Source: Paludibacter sp.
GTDB lineage: Bacteria > Bacteroidota > Bacteroidia > Bacteroidales > Paludibacteraceae
Reading direction: 5' to 3'
DNA: 14,639 nt
NCBI GenBank assembly: GCA_028705705.1
Contig: JAQWCZ010000018.1
Coordinates: 1-14,639 of the forward strand
The position numbers and the translations under genes were made by a program. This document shows, piece by piece, positions 1 through 7,158 of this stretch (within the stretch, counting starts at the first letter, position 1; each line of letters starts with the position of its first letter). The notes beneath the pieces were generated by a model, which was not told the DNA's origin, searched no databases, and worked only from the letters and a program-made list of their open reading frames with translations.

Positions 1-167
1 TGTTCATTGATGGAAAGGGTAGAGGTATGCAGACTGTCATCAACCAGCTTAAACCCGTTCAGGATTTCACTGGAGACGTTCAGCGCGAGCATGGCAATCA
101 ATACCAGGTACATCATGCCTATCATCTTTTGCCTCGGGGTTTCCGGGCAGTTCTTGGTTCCACTCAT
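1..167 (-). CDS. gldM: GldM/PorM, type IX secretion motor subunit (N-terminal fragment)
   Basis: This is the first 55 codons of a gene that runs off the left edge. The ATG is the reverse complement of 165-167. The peptide begins MSGTKNCPETPRQKMIGMMY and continues into a hydrophobic segment (about residues 15-34, YLVLIAMLALNVSSEIL), then a soluble stretch ending near HTSTLSINE. A short basic cytoplasmic start, one inner-membrane helix, and a large periplasmic part (not visible here) is the GldM/PorM plan. In this family the single helix sits inside the GldL bundle, and the periplasmic rod carries motor torque to the outer-membrane ring. It starts 15 bases after the gldL stop, so the two are surely co-transcribed. 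The assignment rests on the N-terminal sequence and on its place after gldK and gldL. Confidence 0.93.
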   Translation of the reverse strand, partial: MSGTKNCPETPRQKMIGMMYLVLIAMLALNVSSEILNGFKLVDDSLHTSTLSINE

Positions 168-182
168 AATCGTGTTAAGCTT

Positions 183-1124
183 TTAACTCATTGAATTCAG
201 CATGTTACCGTAAATGGCATTCAGCCGGGCAATGTTGTCTGCTAATTCGTTGGCGTTGGTTTTCAGTTTTTTGGTTGCCAGCGAGAAATCATCCGACATA
301 TCTTTCATTTTGCTAATTTCTCCTGTAACTAATTTCATTTCTTCTGAAAGTTTCTTTGAAATTTCAGTTTGGTTATGGAAATGCACCGATTGAGAATGGA
401 TATCTTTCAACTGTATCTCGTAAATCGAGTTCATACCAGCTAAGTTGCTGTTGATTCTTTCAACTTTGTGGCGGTATTCCTGGGTGTTGACTTCAATTTT
501 TTCCGTGTCTTCTCCGATACGCTCATAAATGGTTTGCAAATTTGAAGTTGCTTCTATCAAAGCCTCCTGACTTTGGGCATATTTTGAGGTGTTTTCTGAA
601 ATGTTGCGAATACTTTCAGCGAACTTTTCTGTTTCTAAAGAGAAAGATGCAATCTCATTTAACTGAGAAGCAGTTCTGGTCAGGTTCTGAATGCTTTGAT
701 TCAGTTTCTGAGCATCTTCATCACTCAGTCCTTCGATGTTGGTAACACCCGGAAATGCACTTGGAGCAGCATAGTTGGTTGCGGGTGGATATGCGTTGCC
801 CTGATTATAGACTTGTTCTGCCGGTGCACTTTCTGCTGATGGTATAAAGCTGTTGTTTAACTGAAGGTCAATTTTACCATTTTCAAAATCAATCACCTTG
901 TCCCATTCATAAGTTTTCAGTGGCCTTTCGAAGGCGCTCATCGCAAAAATAAGTGCTTCGGTTACCAATCCGACTGTCAGCATGATGTCGGCACCTTCCC
1001 AATACATCAATTTGAAAAGTACCCCCATGATTACGATAGAGGCGCCAATACCATATCCTGCGTTAAAAAGTCTGTCCTTTGTCGTGATTTTTACAGACCC
1101 TAATTTTTTTATTCTGTCCATCAT
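183..1124 (-). CDS. gldL: GldL/PorL, inner-membrane proton-driven motor protein of the type IX secretion system
   Basis: GldL forms a multimeric inner-membrane ring around GldM and uses the proton gradient to drive type IX secretion and, in gliding species, movement. The 313-residue protein has two transmembrane segments: about 20-42 (NAGYGIGASIVIMGVLFKLM) and 46-65 (DIMLTVGLVTEALIFAMSAF). A lysine in the first (K38) and a glutamate in the second (E56) match the position of membrane charges known to be essential in GldL/PorL homologues; that equivalence is inferred from placement, not from an alignment. A proline- and alanine-rich linker (about 95-125) is followed by a long helical, Q/N/S/E-rich cytoplasmic tail with coiled-coil character (about 130-305). 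The start has two adjacent ATGs (MMDRIKK), and the second may be the real one. It lies 88 bases after gldK, a gap that holds a perfect palindrome. Confidence 0.95.
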   Translation of the reverse strand: MMDRIKKLGSVKITTKDRLFNAGYGIGASIVIMGVLFKLMYWEGADIMLTVGLVTEALIFAMSAFERPLKTYEWDKVIDFENGKIDLQLNNSFIPSAESAPAEQVYNQGNAYPPATNYAAPSAFPGVTNIEGLSDEDAQKLNQSIQNLTRTASQLNEIASFSLETEKFAESIRNISENTSKYAQSQEALIEATSNLQTIYERIGEDTEKIEVNTQEYRHKVERINSNLAGMNSIYEIQLKDIHSQSVHFHNQTEISKKLSEEMKLVTGEISKMKDMSDDFSLATKKLKTNANELADNIARLNAIYGNMLNSMS

Positions 1125-1164
1125 AATGATTTACTTTTTGACAATTTTCAATTTATTCATTGTG

Positions 1165-1190
1165 TAGAGACGCACTATAGTGCGTCTCTA
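1165..1190. repeat. Perfect 26-bp palindrome between gldK and gldL
   Basis: The 13-base half TAGAGACGCACTA is followed directly by its exact reverse complement, so the element can fold as a long hairpin in RNA from either strand. A third, imperfect copy of the right half (TGTGTCTCTA) lies at 1202-1211, just past the gldK stop codon. No T-run follows the stem in the direction of transcription (minus), so it does not look like an intrinsic terminator. It may be a dispersed palindromic repeat, or an intercistronic hairpin that affects mRNA stability or the GldK:GldL ratio. I recall similar GTAGAGACGC palindromes from other Bacteroidota genomes, but this is memory, not a search. Confidence 0.9.
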
Positions 1191-1212
1191 TCTGTTTGTT
1201 TTGTGTCTCTAA

Positions 1213-2586
1213 CTATTTAATATCCCCTTTATAAGAACGAACACATCTGAACCCGATGTATGGTTTGCTTTCGTTTTGGTACTCGTAGGTTCTTGATCCG
1301 CTTTGCAGGTAATAAGGAACATCTTTCCAGGATCCGCCTTTCACTACTTTTCTTTTCATGTGAATTGGATCATCTGACTTGGCATTGTATTCAAAATTCG
1401 GATTGATGTCGGCGGTTGCCATATTGGATGTCCCGAAATAGGCCGTGGAAGTCCACTCGGCTACGTTGCCAGCCATGTCGTACAGTCCGTTTGCATTCGG
1501 AATGACATTGTAAGATTTTACTGGTTTGGTGGTGACTCCGGCATCGTTCACGTAATTACCCCTGGCTTGTTTAAAATTAGCTAAATAGCAGTTTTTTCGT
1601 TCATCAACTAACTTGTTGCCTTTCCATGGATAAATGGCATCTTTATCACGACCTTTTGCGGCAAATTCCCATTCTGCCTCTGTCGGCAAACGATAAGGCT
1701 CTGTTTTAATTTTATGGCTTTCGTTGTACAATTTCGTACGCCAGTGACAGAAAGCCTGTGCTTGTTCCCAGCTTACCCCGACTACCGGATAATCGGTGTA
1801 ATTCGGGTCGCTGAAATACATTTTCATTTTCGGATCATTATATGAAAAACGGATGTCCCTCGTCCAGGTAAGCGTATCCGGATAGATATTCACCATTTTG
1901 GTTGAATATAAATCTTTTCTGCTGGTCAGTTTTCTTCTAATGGTACGAGTTGTCAGATGTCCGTTTTCGTTAAAATAAGTTGTGTCAACTTCTACATACG
2001 CTCCTTCTGGGTAGGAGTTGGTTACATAATTAAACTGATTACGAGGCAGAGATGCTTGATCGTAATGGAATATTTCGTAACGGTAAATTAACCGGGCTGC
2101 ATTAAGCTGACGGTTACCCAGGTCATCATTTCCTGTATAGTAAAGTGAAGACAAGGCTTCCTGAACATCTTCGTTGCGATCGTTCCACCGGATGCGTTGT
2201 GACCATCGGATGCGGATAGAATCACTTTCGCTGTTAGGGTCGTCAATCATGTATTCATTTCTGCCGATGTTAATCAGCTCACGATATGCAATGGAGTCGC
2301 GTACCCAAAGCACAAACTGACGATACTGATCGTTTGTAATTTCTGCTTCATCCATATAAAATGATTCGACGGTTACTTGGCGTGGTGCTTCGCGACCGGG
2401 AAACATCCCGTTCGGCATGTGTGCCCCCATCATGAAAGTTCCTTTTTTAATTAATTGCATACCAGAGGGTTTGGTATCTGAAAAACCCATCTTGGCCGAA
2501 TTACGTGAACTTGTCAGTTCTCCTACAGGTTTGTTGCAGGAAAGTACCATCAATGATAACGCTATGATTACAAAAAGTTTATTCAT
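1213..2586 (-). CDS. gldK: GldK/PorK, lipoprotein ring component of the type IX secretion system
   Basis: GldK/PorK forms, with GldN/PorN, a large ring attached to the periplasmic face of the outer membrane. The 457-residue protein starts with a lipoprotein signal (MNKLFVIIALSLMVLSC, lipobox VLSC, lipidated Cys17). The rest is a formylglycine-generating-enzyme-like (SUMF1) fold: GTFMMGAHMPNG (49-60), MDEAEITNDQYRQF (78-91), PVVGVSWEQAQAFCHW (267-282), YRLPTEAEWEFAAKG (298-312), NGLYDMAGNVAEWTS (366-380), VVKGGSW (414-420) and IGFRCVRS (444-451). A large insertion, about 100-260, separates the first and second parts of the fold. The paired catalytic cysteines of true formylglycine-generating enzymes, expected just after the GGSW motif, are missing (KDVPYYLQSGSRTY). 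This fits a structural rather than enzymatic role. It lies between porP and gldL on the same strand. Confidence 0.96.
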   Translation of the reverse strand: MNKLFVIIALSLMVLSCNKPVGELTSSRNSAKMGFSDTKPSGMQLIKKGTFMMGAHMPNGMFPGREAPRQVTVESFYMDEAEITNDQYRQFVLWVRDSIAYRELINIGRNEYMIDDPNSESDSIRIRWSQRIRWNDRNEDVQEALSSLYYTGNDDLGNRQLNAARLIYRYEIFHYDQASLPRNQFNYVTNSYPEGAYVEVDTTYFNENGHLTTRTIRRKLTSRKDLYSTKMVNIYPDTLTWTRDIRFSYNDPKMKMYFSDPNYTDYPVVGVSWEQAQAFCHWRTKLYNESHKIKTEPYRLPTEAEWEFAAKGRDKDAIYPWKGNKLVDERKNCYLANFKQARGNYVNDAGVTTKPVKSYNVIPNANGLYDMAGNVAEWTSTAYFGTSNMATADINPNFEYNAKSDDPIHMKRKVVKGGSWKDVPYYLQSGSRTYEYQNESKPYIGFRCVRSYKGDIK

Positions 2587-2639
2587 AAATTGAAATTTTA
2601 CTTATCAAACGAAAAATAATTCATTTTATTCTGTATAAA

Positions 2640-3617
2640 TCAAAGAATTCGAATGCTTTTATATTTATTTCTACGGGAAGAGTCACCTGATTTGATGTTA
2701 ATTTCGTAGGAAAGCATCACTTCATGCGAACTCCAGCTTGCTCTAATCATTTGTGATACAGGGAGATCGAAAGAATAACCTATCGAAAGCCCATTCCCAA
2801 TGTTAATCCCTGCTAAAATTACTGCTGCGTCTCCGTGTCGATAAGTTAATCCACCCCAGTATTGATTGTTAAAATACAAAAGCGCTGATAAATCCAGTTT
2901 AAAAGTTGTAAAATCAGTTTTGAAAAGTACCGATGGTTTGAATACATACTTTGGATCATTCAAGGTTTTGCTGTATCCACTGGTTATATATAAAGTGCCT
3001 GTTGGCTGGTAAACATGTTGATCTGTCCACTCAACAACCGGTTGATTCAAATGCGAGTAGGATATGCCGGCATAGAAATCACGAAGTGTATACCATGCCC
3101 CTAAGCCCATATCAAGAGCAAATCCCTCCACTAAACTTCCGGGGATAGCGGGGTCGTTTTGAATATCGTGGTATTCGCCGGTGGGAACTAATGGTCCGCG
3201 AACACTGTCACCCCTGAAACCAATACTCAGAAACCCAAGTTGTGGGCCAATATTAAGCAAGCCTTTCCCTGCTTTGAATTGAAAAGCATATTGCAAATGG
3301 GCTCCCTGATTGACAAATAACCCCACCTGATCATTGATGAAATTGATTCCGATACCGTGTTTTCGTCCGCTAATATTCAACGGTGTGTTGATGTTGAATA
3401 CAGTTGTGGAACCCCCGTTCGGCATTCCAATCCATTGCAACCGGTGTTGTCCGGTGATGTCTAACATGCCACTTTCGCCAACAGCAGCCGGGTTGAATCC
3501 CGAAGCGTTATGCATGTACTGGCTTAATTGTGCATCGAACTGCGCGTGGAGGTTGCTCAAAAAGGATAATACCAGGAAAAAACCAAAAACAATTCTTTTC
3601 ATGTGTATATTTTTCAT
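2640..3617 (-). CDS. porP: PorP/SprF-family type IX secretion outer-membrane protein
   Basis: This outer-membrane beta-barrel protein belongs to the family that accompanies gldKLMN and binds the GldK/GldN ring or adhesin substrates. A signal peptide (MKRIVFGFFLVLSFLSNLHA, with cleavage likely before QFDAQ) is followed by the family signature QLSQYMHNASGFNPAAVGES, then INTPLNISGRKHGIGINFIN and many alternating polar/hydrophobic strands (for example GLLNIGPQLGFLSIGF, YAGISYSHLNQP, FKLDLSALLYFNNQYWGGL). The open frame extends to an ATG at 3641, but that adds a charged 13-residue leader before the signal peptide. In-frame ATGs at 3617 and 3602 give better signal peptides. I chose 3617 because the purine-rich GGAAGAAGGA lies just before it; 3602 is nearly as likely. 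Two near matches to the Bacteroidota -7 element (TATATTTC at 3649-3656 and TATTTTTC at 3676-3683, read on the minus strand) could start the operon transcript. Confidence 0.92.
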   Translation of the reverse strand: MKNIHMKRIVFGFFLVLSFLSNLHAQFDAQLSQYMHNASGFNPAAVGESGMLDITGQHRLQWIGMPNGGSTTVFNINTPLNISGRKHGIGINFINDQVGLFVNQGAHLQYAFQFKAGKGLLNIGPQLGFLSIGFRGDSVRGPLVPTGEYHDIQNDPAIPGSLVEGFALDMGLGAWYTLRDFYAGISYSHLNQPVVEWTDQHVYQPTGTLYITSGYSKTLNDPKYVFKPSVLFKTDFTTFKLDLSALLYFNNQYWGGLTYRHGDAAVILAGINIGNGLSIGYSFDLPVSQMIRASWSSHEVMLSYEINIKSGDSSRRNKYKSIRIL

Positions 3618-3750
3618 TCCTTCTTCCGACAGCCGTTTCATTTCTCAGGAAATATACGGTGTAGATATTTAAACTGAAAAATAGCAGAAAAATTGTTTTG
3701 TATTAAAAACATCGTATAGAAATGGTTGTAAGAAAAGGATTTGAGGAAGA

Positions 3751-3972
3751 TTAATATTCTTCTTCATTGAAAAAGAAGTCTTCTTTACTTGGATAATCAG
3801 GCCAGATGTCTTCTATTGACTCGTAAACTTCACCTTCATCCTCAATTTCCTGCAAATTCTCAATTACTTCTAATGGTGCGCCTGACCTGATGGCATAGTC
3901 AATCAATTCGTCTTTTGTTGCCGGCCAGGGTGCGTCTTCAATCTTTGATGCTAATTCTAATGTCCAATACAT
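3751..3972 (-). CDS. Small acidic DUF2795 protein
   Basis: The 73-residue protein is very acidic: 22 Asp/Glu against 4 Lys/Arg. It has no signal peptide or membrane segment, so it is probably cytoplasmic. The first half (LASKIEDAPWPATKDELIDY and AIRSGAPLEVIENLQE, about 7-42) matches the DUF2795 pattern, in which ATKDELIDYA and G-P-EV-NL are typical. The second half is mostly acidic and aromatic (YESIEDIWPDYPSKEDFFF). I recall near-identical 73-residue proteins in many Bacteroidota, but no biochemical function is known to me. It is on the same strand as the secretion operon, 109 bases or more upstream of porP, and has its own promoter-like element at 4026-4033, so it is probably transcribed separately from the genes on either side. 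Confidence 0.88.
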   Translation of the reverse strand: MYWTLELASKIEDAPWPATKDELIDYAIRSGAPLEVIENLQEIEDEGEVYESIEDIWPDYPSKEDFFFNEEEY

Positions 3973-4025
3973 AGTTGACGGGTCTTTATTAAAAATGTGA
4001 AGAAACTTTTTTTTCTAATTTCGTG

Positions 4026-4033
4026 CAAAAATA
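4026..4033 (-). promoter_or_regulatory. Bacteroidota-type -7 promoter element ahead of the DUF2795 gene
   Basis: Read on the minus strand this is TATTTTTG, an exact match to TAnnTTTG, the -7 element of the Bacteroidota housekeeping sigma factor. It lies 53 bases before the DUF2795 start codon and just past the stop of the adenosyltransferase gene. No clear TTTG -33 box lies 19-21 bases upstream, so the call rests on one box and its position. Confidence 0.5.
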
Positions 4034-4046
4034 GGAAAAAAAATGA

Positions 4047-4601
4047 TTAAATCTCTTTTTTCCAGAAAAATTCTTTATGCCCCTCAGAAACAGTTAAGTA
4101 TCTCGACAATGTAAAAAAATAATCGGATAATCTGTTGATGTATTTTAATATTGTCGCATCAATTGCGATGTTAGACGGTACTAAATCCATGATTTTACGC
4201 TCGGCTCTACGGGTGACCGTACGGCAAACATGCGCGGATGCTCCGGCAAAAGAACCTCCGGGTAATACGAAATTATTAAGTGGTGGAAGTGTTTCATCCA
4301 TTCGGTCAATCTCTTTTTCCAACCTGATGACGTCATCTTCCCGGATGATGGATGCCGTTTTCAGACTTGTTTTTGATTGATCCGTTGCTAAATGCGAACC
4401 GACAGCAAAAAGTTTATGCTGTATGTTTTGTAGAAATTCAAGTATGTCATCAGGTATTTCGCTGGTTGTCAGTGTCCCGATGAATGCATTCAGTTCATCT
4501 ACAGTACCATAAGCTTCAAGTCTGGGGTTGTTCTTCCAGACACGGGTTCCGCCTATTAATCCGGTCTGACCGGTGTCGCCTGTTTTGGTGTATATCTTCA
4601 T
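4047..4601 (-). CDS. pduO: PduO-type cob(I)alamin adenosyltransferase
   Basis: The enzyme transfers the adenosyl group of ATP to cob(I)alamin and makes coenzyme B12 for enzymes such as methylmalonyl-CoA mutase. The 184-residue length is normal for the PduO/MMAB type. Visible motifs: the ATP-binding N-terminus TKTGDTGQTGLIGG (5-18), RLEAYGTVDELNAFIG (27-42), the FVLPGG turn (111-116), the basic helix CRTVTRRAERKI (126-137) with the conserved active-site arginines, and YINRLSDYFFTLSRY (154-168). The fold is an all-helical bundle that acts as a trimer. It is the last gene of the coaD-protease-methyltransferase series, 73 bases after the methyltransferase stop; that gap is filled by an inverted repeat that may affect its expression. 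The family is also annotated cobO or mmaB, so the symbol is a convention choice. Confidence 0.95.
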   Translation of the reverse strand: MKIYTKTGDTGQTGLIGGTRVWKNNPRLEAYGTVDELNAFIGTLTTSEIPDDILEFLQNIQHKLFAVGSHLATDQSKTSLKTASIIREDDVIRLEKEIDRMDETLPPLNNFVLPGGSFAGASAHVCRTVTRRAERKIMDLVPSNIAIDATILKYINRLSDYFFTLSRYLTVSEGHKEFFWKKEI

Positions 4602-4616
4602 ATTTTTTATGTTTAC

Positions 4617-4676
4617 AGTCTCCGGTCTCCGGTCTTCAGTCTGTGACAGGTGACTGAAGTCCGGCGACTGGTGACT
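4617..4676. repeat. Inverted repeat made of about 7-bp units, between methyltransferase and adenosyltransferase genes
   Basis: The left arm (4617-4641) reads as 7-base units AGTCTCC, GGTCTCC, GGTCTTC, AGTC. The right arm (4652-4676) is its reverse complement with four mismatches over about 25 bases (GACTGAAGTCCGGCGACTGG and on), again with 7-base periodicity. A 10-base loop joins them. The right arm overlaps the stop codon of the methyltransferase gene (4675-4677). It is GC-richer than its surroundings and could form a stable hairpin in the operon mRNA. No T-run follows it in the minus direction, so a simple terminator is unlikely. It resembles dispersed simple repeats that I recall from Bacteroidota intergenic regions. 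Confidence 0.85.
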
Positions 4677-5454
4677 AATAATGTACTTTATAATGTTTTT
4701 TTGCCAGCATTGGATGAAAGAATATGATACCCATGTGAAAAATATCTATGGTTGATTTCACCCGTGGATGCTCCTTGATTGCTTTCCAGGCTTGTTCCAT
4801 TTCGGGTGACCAGTAAATATCGTCCACAACAATAACGGAATCATCTCCGATATGGTTCAAACACAATTTAAAATAACGCATCAGAGGTTCATAGCGGTGG
4901 TTGGCATCGATGAAAATGAAATCCTGCCGACCGTATGTTGCTATGATATCTTCAAGTTGTTCATCAATATTACAGGTTATCAGTTTAATTTGACTGAGTT
5001 TCAGTCGATCAAAATTTTGTTGTGCAACAGCACTAATTTGCGGACATCCTTCTAATGTAATACAACGACACTTTGTTGATACAGAGGCTAAATACATAGT
5101 TGTTATTCCCAAAGATGTGCCGAGTTCAAGGATATTCCTAAATCCATAATGACGGATGATACGAAAAAGCAATTGTGCTTGTCCTGACCTTTTAAGCGCT
5201 TTGCGAGCAATATTCGCAATACTTCTTGACCGGCTTACACCGGTTCCGAAATCTGCGACCTCAATGGTTTGCGCACAACTAAGCATCCTGTTTCTAACTC
5301 TTTCAATATCATTAAATACATAATAAGGATATTTTTCTGACAGAATATCCCGGATGAAATGAAAAACAAAAGGTGAATGAACACCATAACCACCCGTATT
5401 CCTGGCATTTATTCGGTGTTCCAGATACCTGTAAATTTGTCTAAGTTTTCTCAC
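4675..5454 (-). CDS. Class I SAM-dependent methyltransferase (O-methyltransferase-like), substrate unknown
   Basis: The 259-residue protein carries a Rossmann-type methyltransferase domain at about 95-245. The SAM-binding loop is ILELGTSLGITTMYLAS (108-124), followed by the acidic end of strand 2 (ITLEG, 132-136), the FIFIDANHRYEP strand (179-190) and VIVVDDIYWSPEMEQAW (207-223). DANH and DDIYW resemble the metal-site region of the O-methyltransferase (COG4122-like) group, but the acceptor cannot be told. The N-terminal 90 residues hold a family-specific block, NTGGYGVHSPFVFHFIRDIL (19-38), outside the catalytic domain. There is no signal peptide. The start codon lies two bases after the stop of the S41 protease gene, so the two are translated from one message. 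An alternative label is a small-molecule or quinone-type O-methyltransferase, and I do not favour any specific substrate. Confidence 0.88.
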   Translation of the reverse strand: MRKLRQIYRYLEHRINARNTGGYGVHSPFVFHFIRDILSEKYPYYVFNDIERVRNRMLSCAQTIEVADFGTGVSRSRSIANIARKALKRSGQAQLLFRIIRHYGFRNILELGTSLGITTMYLASVSTKCRCITLEGCPQISAVAQQNFDRLKLSQIKLITCNIDEQLEDIIATYGRQDFIFIDANHRYEPLMRYFKLCLNHIGDDSVIVVDDIYWSPEMEQAWKAIKEHPRVKSTIDIFHMGIIFFHPMLAKKHYKVHY

Positions 5455-5456
5455 AT

Positions 5457-7115
5457 TTATTTAATCCGTGGTTGAAGTAGGCTGTCGAAAATTTCCGGTT
5501 GATGTAATATTTCAATAGCTGTTTTCAAATCAATATCATTTACCAGAGAATATTCAATTACACCTTTTTGATAATAATATCTTTTGATGATTTCAGCACC
5601 CAAAATATCCAGTATTTCCTTTTTATTTTCATTTAATTTGATGTCGATATCAGGCATTAGTTTCGAACGCAATGCTTCAAATTCACTTTTTGCTTCCTGA
5701 TCAAGACCTTCTAATTTGGCAAACTCATATAAATCATCAAAATATTTTTTAGTTTGAGGCGTATAGGTAAACCCTCTTTCTTTAATAAAAGTGATGAAAT
5801 CATTAAAATCAGCGTCTGTCATTTTAAAATCGACCGGTTTGGCTATGGTTTCATGCTTAGCTGCGTATTGATTTGCATATTCAAAATATAAATTTTGAGC
5901 GTAAATGTAATAAGCTATGTTGATTTTTCTATCATCCTGGGTTGTTGAATCCGGAATAATACCACCTCCGTCACGAACGATGCGACCGTTTTTTGTCTTA
6001 AATTCTGTGGTCAGGCTGTCCGGTACACGTTTTAAACTACCGTCTTCATTACGTTGAGCATAATCAATGGCCTGGATACAGCGACCACTCGGGATGTAAT
6101 ATTTTGCGGTTGTTATTTTCACATGTCCTCCATAACTTACCGGTCTGATGTTTTGCACCAATCCTTTTCCAAATGTGCGTTCACCTATAACAATACCGCG
6201 ATCCAGATCCTGAATTGCTCCGGCCAAAATTTCAGAGGCAGATGCCGAAGCGCTGTTTACAAGTACTACGATCTTCATATCAGAAAAAATTGGTTCCAGG
6301 GTAGTCCTGTAAGTATATGATGCTTGCGGACTTTTTCCTTTTGTACTCACTATTTCAGTACCTTTAGGAACAAAGTAACCCATGATTTTTACTGCTTCAT
6401 CAATCAATCCACCTCCATTATTTCTCAGGTCGAGTATAATTGTTTCAATTCCGTGTTGTTGAATCATTCCCTGAATGGTACTTTTTACATCTAATGCAGC
6501 CTGTTCCGTAAAATCATTTAACAGGATATATCCTGTCCCCTCCGATACCACTTTACTATAAGAAATAGGAGGAATTTGAATTTTTTCCCTTAAAAACGTC
6601 TTTTCAATGATTTTCTTTTCTCCGTAACGTTTGATTTTTAGCGTTATTTCGGTGTTGGGTGTCCCTTTTAATTTTGAACTAGCATCAGCAACAGTAAAAT
6701 TACTGGTTTTTTCGCCGTCGATTTCCAGCAAGATATCTCCAGCTTTAAGTCCATGTTTTTGTGCCGGCATTCCTTCGTATGGTTCAGAAACACAAATACC
6801 TTCGTTTGTTTTGGTAATCAAGGCGCCTATCCCCCCATATTCACCGGTTGTCATGAAAGTAATGTCGTCTGACTCCGACTCAGGGATGTAAACGGTGTAA
6901 GGATCCACGTTACGAAGCATTTGGTCAACAGCCGACTTGACCAGTTTTTCATGATCGAGTGTGTCAGCATAATACAAATCAACCTCTCTCAAAACAGAAT
7001 TGAAAATACTCAAACTTTTACTGATGTGAAATGTTTTGGTGGACTCTTGAGTAAAAATCACGTTGGAAAATCCAACTAAAAAGAAGATTAAAATGAAAGG
7101 ATATTTTTTAAGCAT
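5457..7115 (-). CDS. S41-family (CtpA/Prc-like) carboxyl-terminal processing protease with PDZ domain
   Basis: This is a secreted or periplasmic serine protease that cleaves proteins near their C-termini. It begins with a signal peptide (MLKKYPFILIFFLVGFSNVIFTQES). An N-terminal helical part includes LRNVDPYTVYIPESE (67-81). A PDZ domain at about 92-175 (GIGALITKTNEGICVSEPYE, then KAGDILLEIDGE) comes next. The S41 peptidase core follows: GYILLNDFTEQA (195-206), ILDLRNNGGGLIDEAV (227-242) and the catalytic block SASASEILAGAIQD (290-303). By spacing against CtpA and Prc, the nucleophile is S292 and the general base K317 (GERTFGKGLVQ, 311-321), 25 residues apart as in those enzymes. A C-terminal helical extension of about 150 residues makes the 552-residue length typical of Bacteroidota S41 proteases. 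It follows coaD by 43 bases and overlaps no gene. Confidence 0.95.
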   Translation of the reverse strand: MLKKYPFILIFFLVGFSNVIFTQESTKTFHISKSLSIFNSVLREVDLYYADTLDHEKLVKSAVDQMLRNVDPYTVYIPESESDDITFMTTGEYGGIGALITKTNEGICVSEPYEGMPAQKHGLKAGDILLEIDGEKTSNFTVADASSKLKGTPNTEITLKIKRYGEKKIIEKTFLREKIQIPPISYSKVVSEGTGYILLNDFTEQAALDVKSTIQGMIQQHGIETIILDLRNNGGGLIDEAVKIMGYFVPKGTEIVSTKGKSPQASYTYRTTLEPIFSDMKIVVLVNSASASASEILAGAIQDLDRGIVIGERTFGKGLVQNIRPVSYGGHVKITTAKYYIPSGRCIQAIDYAQRNEDGSLKRVPDSLTTEFKTKNGRIVRDGGGIIPDSTTQDDRKINIAYYIYAQNLYFEYANQYAAKHETIAKPVDFKMTDADFNDFITFIKERGFTYTPQTKKYFDDLYEFAKLEGLDQEAKSEFEALRSKLMPDIDIKLNENKKEILDILGAEIIKRYYYQKGVIEYSLVNDIDLKTAIEILHQPEIFDSLLQPRIK

Positions 7116-7135
7116 ATTTTTAAATTAACTATTTA

Positions 7136-7156
7136 GAGAAGCAAGTATTGCTTCTC
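7136..7156. other. Short perfect hairpin between coaD and the S41 protease gene
   Basis: GAGAAGCAA at 7136-7144 and its exact complement TTGCTTCTC at 7148-7156 form a 9-bp stem with a 3-base loop, just after the coaD stop codon. In the direction of transcription (minus) the stem is followed by TAAATAG rather than a T-run, so it is at best a weak terminator. An mRNA-stabilising or attenuating hairpin is possible. Confidence 0.6.
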
Positions 7157-7158
7157 AT

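Noticed and set aside
542..1167. Plus-strand reading frames across gldL (67 and 61 codons)
   Set aside because: They lie antisense to a strongly supported gene, lack family likeness and have no upstream signals.
1165..1190. The gldK-gldL palindrome as an intrinsic terminator
   Set aside because: In the direction of transcription (minus) the stem is followed by CACAATGAATAAATTG, with no T-run, and the downstream gldL and gldM would be cut off from the operon.
3618..3641. The ATG at 3641 as the porP start
   Set aside because: It places a charged leader (MKRLSEEG) before a normal signal peptide; ATGs at 3617 or 3602 fit secretion better.
4034..4063. Possible terminator at the end of the adenosyltransferase gene (GGAAAAAA and TTTTTTCC arms)
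   Set aside because: The stem is almost all A:T pairs, overlaps the coding end, and its T-run is part of the stem. It is too weak to call.
6054..6891. Plus-strand reading frames of 86-88 codons across the S41 protease gene
   Set aside because: They are shadows of the protease coding sequence and show no recognisable domain.
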